Source: Methylibium sp.
Lineage (GTDB): Bacteria > Pseudomonadota > Gammaproteobacteria > Burkholderiales > Burkholderiaceae_C
Direction: 5' to 3'
Length of the DNA: 64,000 nt
NCBI GenBank assembly: GCA_013824165.1
Contig: PNNH01000048.1
Span: forward strand, 1 to 64,000
The position numbers and the translations under genes are program-made. Within the stretch, counting starts at the first letter, position 1. The number at the start of each line of letters is the position of its first letter. Under the pieces are notes generated by a model. The model saw only the letters and a list, made by a program, of their open reading frames with translations. It made no database searches and was not told the DNA's origin. Shown here piece after piece: positions 59,379 through 64,000 of this stretch.

Positions 59379-61753
59379 GCCGCGGGCTGCTGCGCCTGCT
59401 GCTGCTCGGCCTGCTGCTCGCTGCAGCCAGCATCGGCGCACGCGCGCAAGCCGTGCTGACGCTAGATGCCGATACAGCGGCCCGCCCCAGTCTGAGCCTG
59501 CTGCCTTGGCTGGGCTACCAGGTCGAGTCCCGCCCCGGCCCTGCTCCTGAGCAACCGCCTGCTGACGTGCTGGGCGCGGGTAGACTCCTGCCGGCCACCG
59601 CGCGAGCGCTGACCCCAGGCTATACCGACGCCGCCTACTGGGTGCGCCTGCAACTGCACAACCCCCAGCCGCAGAGCCTGCAGCGCGTGCTGCTGATCGA
59701 GCCCGCGCGCCTGGAGTCCGTCAGCCTGTACTGGCGCGACGCCCAGGGCAAAGGCTGGCAGCACAGCCGCGCAGGCACGGACCAGCCCTTCGCAGCCCGC
59801 GAGTTACCGCTGCGCGACCACGCGTTCCTGCTGAATCTGGCGCCGGGCGAGCAGCGCATCCTGTGGCTGCGCATCAGCAGCCGCAGCGCGCTGGCCCTGC
59901 ACGCCAGCCTCTGGCATGAGGGCGCCTTGCTGCAACAGCAGCAAGGCCTGCTCTGGTTCGACGGTCTGCTGCACAGTCTGGGCGTGGTGGTCGGCGTGAT
60001 CGCGCTGCTGCTGGCGCTGAGCCAGCGCTCAGCAGGGTACGCGCTGCTGGGCCTGTACATGGCTGCGGCGACCTTGTTCGAGGCCTCCATGCGTGGCACC
60101 AGCTTCATGCTGCTGTGGCCGCAAGCCACCGACTGGGCCTTGCGCGCCCTGGGCAGCATCGGCCTGTTCACCACGTTGATGCAGGCGCTGGCCGTCAGCC
60201 AGCTGCTGTTGCTGCGACAACGTCAACCAGTGCTGCAGCGCCTGCTCATGATGCTGGCCGGCCTGAACCTGAGCCTCATCGCGCTGTGCATCTGGGGTGA
60301 CTACCGCTGGGCCACACAAGCCGCAAACTACTGCAACACCGGCCTGATGCTGCTGGGTCTGGTCGCCAGCGTGCGCGCAGCGCGCGCGGGGCAGTTCCTG
60401 GGCAATATCTGGCTGCTGGTGATCTTGAGCCAGATCCTCAGCCTGCTGCCACGCCAGCTGAGCCTGCAGGGCTACATCCCGCTCAGCGCGACGCTGGACT
60501 ATGCGGGCAATATCGTCAGCGCAGCGGGCGGCCTGCTGGTGCTGATCGCCATCGTCGTGCGCCTCAATCAGGAACGCCTCAACCGCGCCAAGAACCTCGA
60601 AGAACTTGTCGAGCAACGCACTGCTGCGCTGGCCAGCGCACACGCTGAGCTTCGAGACAAGGATGCTGCCAAGGGTCGCCTGCTCGGCTATCTGGGGCAT
60701 GATCTGCGCGCGCCGCTGGCTTCGATGCTGCAGCTGAGCCGCAGCCTCGAACCAGGCCCAGCGTTCGAGGGCAACCGGCGCGCCATTGAGCAGGGCAGTG
60801 TGTTGCTGCTGGACGCGATCGACGAGCTGCAAGGCTTCGCGCGCCAGCCCGACGCGAGCGTGAACACCGAAGTGCTGCTGGCGCCGGCCTATCTGTACGG
60901 CCTGCTGCGCGAAGCCGCAGAACAAGCCCAGGCCATGATTCGAAGCCAGGGCCATCAGCTGCGGCTGCAACTGCATCCTGAGCTACCCGGCGTCGTCGAA
61001 CTGGACGCGCGCCGTGTGCGGCAAGTGCTGTTCAATCTGCTGGCCAACTCCACCAAGCATGGCCGGCCCGGCGGTGACATCTGGCTGGAGGCGATCGCCG
61101 CAGACGGCCGCTTGCAGATCACTGTGCAAGACCAGGGTCCGGGCATCGCCATCGAGGAACAAGCGCTGATGTTCGAACCCTTTCTGCGCAGCGGGCGCAG
61201 TGCAGGTGTGCCCGGCATGGGGCTGGGTCTGAGCATCTCGCGCCAGACTGCGCGGGCCATGGGCGGAGACCTGACATTGATCAGCCAGCCCGGCGAAGGC
61301 TGCCGCTTCACACTGAGCCTGCCGCTGTGTCTTGCGGACGAACGCCAGGTGCAATGGCAGCCGCCGCGCGCGGGTTCCGTACCCGCGCTGGGCGAGGGCC
61401 AGGGCGCCGTGGTTCTGGACGGATGCAACACCGCCGCTGAGGCCTTGCGGGAGCGCCTGCTGCTGGCCGGCTTCGATGTGGAGAGCAGCGACTCGATCGA
61501 AGCTGTCGAGCCGGCGCTGGCCGCGCTGGCCGAACACTGCCAGCCGCGCCTGCTGGTCTACGATCCCGCCACCTTGGACCAGCCGCAAAGGGTGCAGGCG
61601 CTGGCGGCACTGCTGCAGCGTTGGCCAGCGCTGCAGCCGCTGGCCTGCGCAGCGAGACCCGGCAGCGAGCAGATGCTGGCCAAGCCCGCCGCCGACATGC
61701 TCTTCTGGGCAGCGGTTCGCCAGCATGTCGGCCGAGGGCCGATGCCAGCTTAG
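59375..61753 (+). CDS. 7TMR-DISM hybrid sensor histidine kinase with degenerate receiver
   Basis: 792 aa from the ATG overlapping the regulator stop. A signal peptide is followed by an extracytoplasmic 7TMR-DISMED2-like domain (~30-180), seven TM helices (~195-400), a short coiled coil and HisKA with H in [13 protein letters not shown]. The ATP domain has [15 protein letters not shown] and GMGLGLSIS. The C-terminal ~110 residues look like a receiver ([29 protein letters not shown]) but lack the usual acidic pair. DISM sensors often respond to carbohydrates or surface cues. Confidence 0.9.
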   Translation: MSRGLLRLLLLGLLLAAASIGARAQAVLTLDADTAARPSLSLLPWLGYQVESRPGPAPEQPPADVLGAGRLLPATARALTPGYTDAAYWVRLQLHNPQPQSLQRVLLIEPARLESVSLYWRDAQGKGWQHSRAGTDQPFAARELPLRDHAFLLNLAPGEQRILWLRISSRSALALHASLWHEGALLQQQQGLLWFDGLLHSLGVVVGVIALLLALSQRSAGYALLGLYMAAATLFEASMRGTSFMLLWPQATDWALRALGSIGLFTTLMQALAVSQLLLLRQRQPVLQRLLMMLAGLNLSLIALCIWGDYRWATQAANYCNTGLMLLGLVASVRAARAGQFLGNIWLLVILSQILSLLPRQLSLQGYIPLSATLDYAGNIVSAAGGLLVLIAIVVRLNQERLNRAKNLEELVEQRTAALASAHAELRDKDAAKGRLLGYLGHDLRAPLASMLQLSRSLEPGPAFEGNRRAIEQGSVLLLDAIDELQGFARQPDASVNTEVLLAPAYLYGLLREAAEQAQAMIRSQGHQLRLQLHPELPGVVELDARRVRQVLFNLLANSTKHGRPGGDIWLEAIAADGRLQITVQDQGPGIAIEEQALMFEPFLRSGRSAGVPGMGLGLSISRQTARAMGGDLTLISQPGEGCRFTLSLPLCLADERQVQWQPPRAGSVPALGEGQGAVVLDGCNTAAEALRERLLLAGFDVESSDSIEAVEPALAALAEHCQPRLLVYDPATLDQPQRVQALAALLQRWPALQPLACAARPGSEQMLAKPAADMLFWAAVRQHVGRGPMPA

Positions 61754-61803
61754 ATCCGGCCGGGGCTCTATCATGGTGGGTTTTCCACACCAGCCTGGGC
61801 CCC

Positions 61804-64000
61804 ATGTCCCGACAGCCCCCTCCGAACAGCCCCGACGCACCGATGATCCGCGTGCGCGGCGCGCGCACCCACAATCTGAAGAACATCGATGTGGACCTGC
61901 CGCGCAACCAGCTGGTGGTGATCACCGGCCTTTCGGGCTCGGGCAAGTCCAGCCTGGCCTTCGACACGCTCTATGCCGAGGGCCAGCGCCGCTACGTGGA
62001 AAGCCTGTCGGCCTACGCGCGCCAGTTCCTGCAGCTGATGGACAAGCCGGACGTCGACGTGATCGAGGGCCTGTCGCCAGCGATCTCGATCGAGCAGAAG
62101 GCCACCAGCCACAACCCGCGCTCCACCGTCGGCACGGTGACCGAGATCCACGACTACCTGCGCCTGCTCTACGCGCGCGCCGGCACGCCCTTCTGCCCGG
62201 ACCACCACCTGCCGCTGGAGGCGCAGAGCGTCAGCCAGATGGTCGATGCTGTGCTGGCCATGCCCGACGAATCGAAGCTGATGCTGCTGGCGCCGGTGGC
62301 TCGCGACCGCAAGGGCGAGTTCGTCGAGCTGTTCGAGGACATGCAGGCCCAGGGCTATGTGCGCTTTCGTGTCGACGGACAGACCGTCGAGGCACCGGAC
62401 GTGCCAGCCCTGAAGAAGGCCGAGAAGCACGATATCGACGTGGTCGTGGACCGGGTCAAGGTGCGTGCCGATTCCGCCGACCAGCTGCGCCAGCGCCTGG
62501 CCGAAAGCTTCGAAGCCGCGCTGCGCCTGGCCGAGGGCCGTGCGCTGGTGTTGAACATGGACACCGGCACCGAAACCCTGTTCTCCAGCAAGTTCGCCTG
62601 CCCGATCTGCAGCTACTCGCTGCCGGAATTGGAGCCGCGCCTGTTCTCCTTCAACTCGCCAGTGGGTGCCTGCCCGAGCTGCGAGGGCCTGGGCCAACTG
62701 ACGGTGTTCGACCCGGACCGCGTGGTGGCCTTCCCGACGCTGAGCCTGGCCAGCGGTGCCGTCAAGGGCTGGGACCGCCGCAATGCCTACACCTTCTCGA
62801 TGCTGGAGAGCGTGGCCAAGCACTACGGCTTCGACATCGAGCTGCCCTTCGAGGAGCTCCCCGAGCAGGCGCGCAGCGTGCTGCTGCAAGGCTCCGGCGA
62901 AGAAGAGATCAGCTTCACCTACGAAGCCGAGGGCGCCAATGGCAAGAAGCGTTCGGTCAAGCGCTCGCATCCCTTTGAAGGCATCCTGCCCAACCTGACC
63001 CGGCGCTTCAAGGAAACCGATTCCAGCGCGGTGCGCGAGGATCTGGCGCGCTATATGGCCGCCAAGCCCTGCCCGCACTGCGAGGGCTCGCGCCTGCGCC
63101 GGGAAGCACGCCATGTCGTGCTGCAGCCGGCCGACGCCGCGCCCGGCTTCAAGGGCCGGCCCATCTATGAGGTGGAGCATTCGACGCTGGCCGACTGCCT
63201 GCACTATTTCGAAGGCCTCAAGCTCAAGGGCGCCAAGGCCGAGATCGGCGACAAGGTGGTGCGCGAGATCGCCTCGCGCCTGCGCTTCCTCAACGACGTG
63301 GGACTGAACTACCTGAGCCTGGACCGCAGCGCCGACACGCTGTCAGGCGGCGAGGCGCAGCGCATCCGCCTGGCCTCGCAGATCGGCTCGGGCCTGACTG
63401 GCGTGATGTATGTGCTGGATGAGCCCAGCATCGGCCTGCACCAGCGCGACAACGACCGCCTGATCGCCACTCTGCGCCATCTGCGCGATCTGGGCAACTC
63501 GGTGCTGGTGGTCGAACACGACGAGGACGCGATCCGCGCCGCCGACTATGTGCTGGACCTGGGTCCCGGCGCCGGCGTGCATGGCGGCCGCATCATGGCT
63601 CAGGGCACACCGGCCGAGGTGGCGGCCAACCCGGCCTCGCTGACCGGCCGCTATCTGTCCGGCAGCGCCAAGATCGAGGTGCCAACCAAGCGCCACAGCC
63701 TGGCGGACATGAAGGAGCCGCGCACGCTGAAGATCGTCAACGCGCGCGGCAACAACCTCAAGGGCGTGAGCGTCGAAATCCCGGTGGGATTGCTGACCTG
63801 CGTCACCGGCGTGTCGGGCTCGGGCAAGAGTACGCTGGTCAACGACACACTCTATGCGGCCGTGGCCAAGAAGCTCTACCAGAGCCACCAGGACCCGGCG
63901 CCGCATGACGAGATCGAGGGGCTGGACGCCTTCGACAAGGTGATCAACGTCGACCAGTCGCCGATCGGCCGCACGCCGCGCTCCAATCCGGCCACGTACA
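61804..64000 (+). CDS. uvrA: UvrABC excinuclease subunit A (partial, 3' end missing)
   Basis: 732 residues are visible of the usual ~950. UvrA dimers scan DNA for bulky damage and load UvrB. First Walker [15 protein letters not shown], UvrB-binding region with [20 protein letters not shown] and [10 protein letters not shown] zinc finger, CPHCEGSRL, signature [17 protein letters not shown], Walker [15 protein letters not shown], then the second Walker [16 protein letters not shown]. The ATG at 61804 is the first good start. The gene runs off the right edge. No LexA box was seen in the 50 nt upstream. Confidence 0.97.
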   Translation, partial: MSRQPPPNSPDAPMIRVRGARTHNLKNIDVDLPRNQLVVITGLSGSGKSSLAFDTLYAEGQRRYVESLSAYARQFLQLMDKPDVDVIEGLSPAISIEQKATSHNPRSTVGTVTEIHDYLRLLYARAGTPFCPDHHLPLEAQSVSQMVDAVLAMPDESKLMLLAPVARDRKGEFVELFEDMQAQGYVRFRVDGQTVEAPDVPALKKAEKHDIDVVVDRVKVRADSADQLRQRLAESFEAALRLAEGRALVLNMDTGTETLFSSKFACPICSYSLPELEPRLFSFNSPVGACPSCEGLGQLTVFDPDRVVAFPTLSLASGAVKGWDRRNAYTFSMLESVAKHYGFDIELPFEELPEQARSVLLQGSGEEEISFTYEAEGANGKKRSVKRSHPFEGILPNLTRRFKETDSSAVREDLARYMAAKPCPHCEGSRLRREARHVVLQPADAAPGFKGRPIYEVEHSTLADCLHYFEGLKLKGAKAEIGDKVVREIASRLRFLNDVGLNYLSLDRSADTLSGGEAQRIRLASQIGSGLTGVMYVLDEPSIGLHQRDNDRLIATLRHLRDLGNSVLVVEHDEDAIRAADYVLDLGPGAGVHGGRIMAQGTPAEVAANPASLTGRYLSGSAKIEVPTKRHSLADMKEPRTLKIVNARGNNLKGVSVEIPVGLLTCVTGVSGSGKSTLVNDTLYAAVAKKLYQSHQDPAPHDEIEGLDAFDKVINVDQSPIGRTPRSNPATY

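Noticed and set aside
61754-61803. Possible LexA/SOS box before uvrA
   Set aside because: No CTGT-N8-ACAG-like dyad is present in the short gap; the ssb upstream region also lacks one.

Overview
The window is GC-rich chromosomal DNA that reads as Burkholderiales (Betaproteobacteria), most like the Roseateles/Pelomonas/Rubrivivax group. That placement rests on gene neighbourhoods (nudix-mnmA), the protein sequences and codon use; it is an inference, not a 16S result. No rRNA, tRNA, CRISPR array or transposase-type insertion sequence was seen.

Left chromosomal part (1-6.5 kb): the start of pntA (partial, minus strand), a NudJ-type Nudix hydrolase and mnmA, a NarL/DesK-type two-component pair, a LysR regulator, a small unknown gene, a SHOCT-PspC membrane protein and a lipoprotein closed by a strong terminator.

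Island (about 6.6-33.4 kb): an apparent integrated element. Its right end carries four overlapping genes transcribed inward: three tyrosine recombinases of 433, 513 and 681 aa and a 152-aa helper. They lie next to the ssb terminator. TTTGTAAACAACT-type motifs cluster at both proposed ends. The cargo is mostly heavy-metal resistance: czcE, cadR/cadA plus a transglutaminase-like gene, a metal sensor kinase/regulator pair, and czcI-czcC-(HGE protein)-czcB-czcA with a small periplasmic protein. A 17-bp motif shared by the czcE and czcI upstream regions suggests one regulon. The left end carries small DNA-binding genes (AbrB-like, MbcA/ParS-like, two XRE). Several decayed genes (czcA-like tail, EamA transporter, DsbB-like, DsbA-like) show older metal-resistance cassettes eroding. 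A four-gene cassette of unknown small proteins lies at 25.4-27.2 kb.

Right chromosomal part (33.4-64 kb): ssb; a GntR-controlled polar amino-acid-type ABC importer in one overlapping operon; a LytS/LytTR pair with a DUF2807 protein; a GAF-GGDEF cyclase; recQ; a DUF885 peptidase and a TonB-dependent receptor, flanked by three paralogous tiny secreted proteins that carry a motif resembling the receptor's own N-terminus; a two-partner secretion pair (a 1967-aa haemagglutinin-type exoprotein with YDG repeats and its FhaC/ShlB-type pore); a receiver-AraC regulator overlapping a 7TMR-DISM sensor kinase; and the 5' two thirds of uvrA, cut by the window edge.

Most start codons inside operons were set by ATGA-type overlaps with the preceding stop. 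Functions are inferred from motifs and family resemblance by eye; no database search was run.
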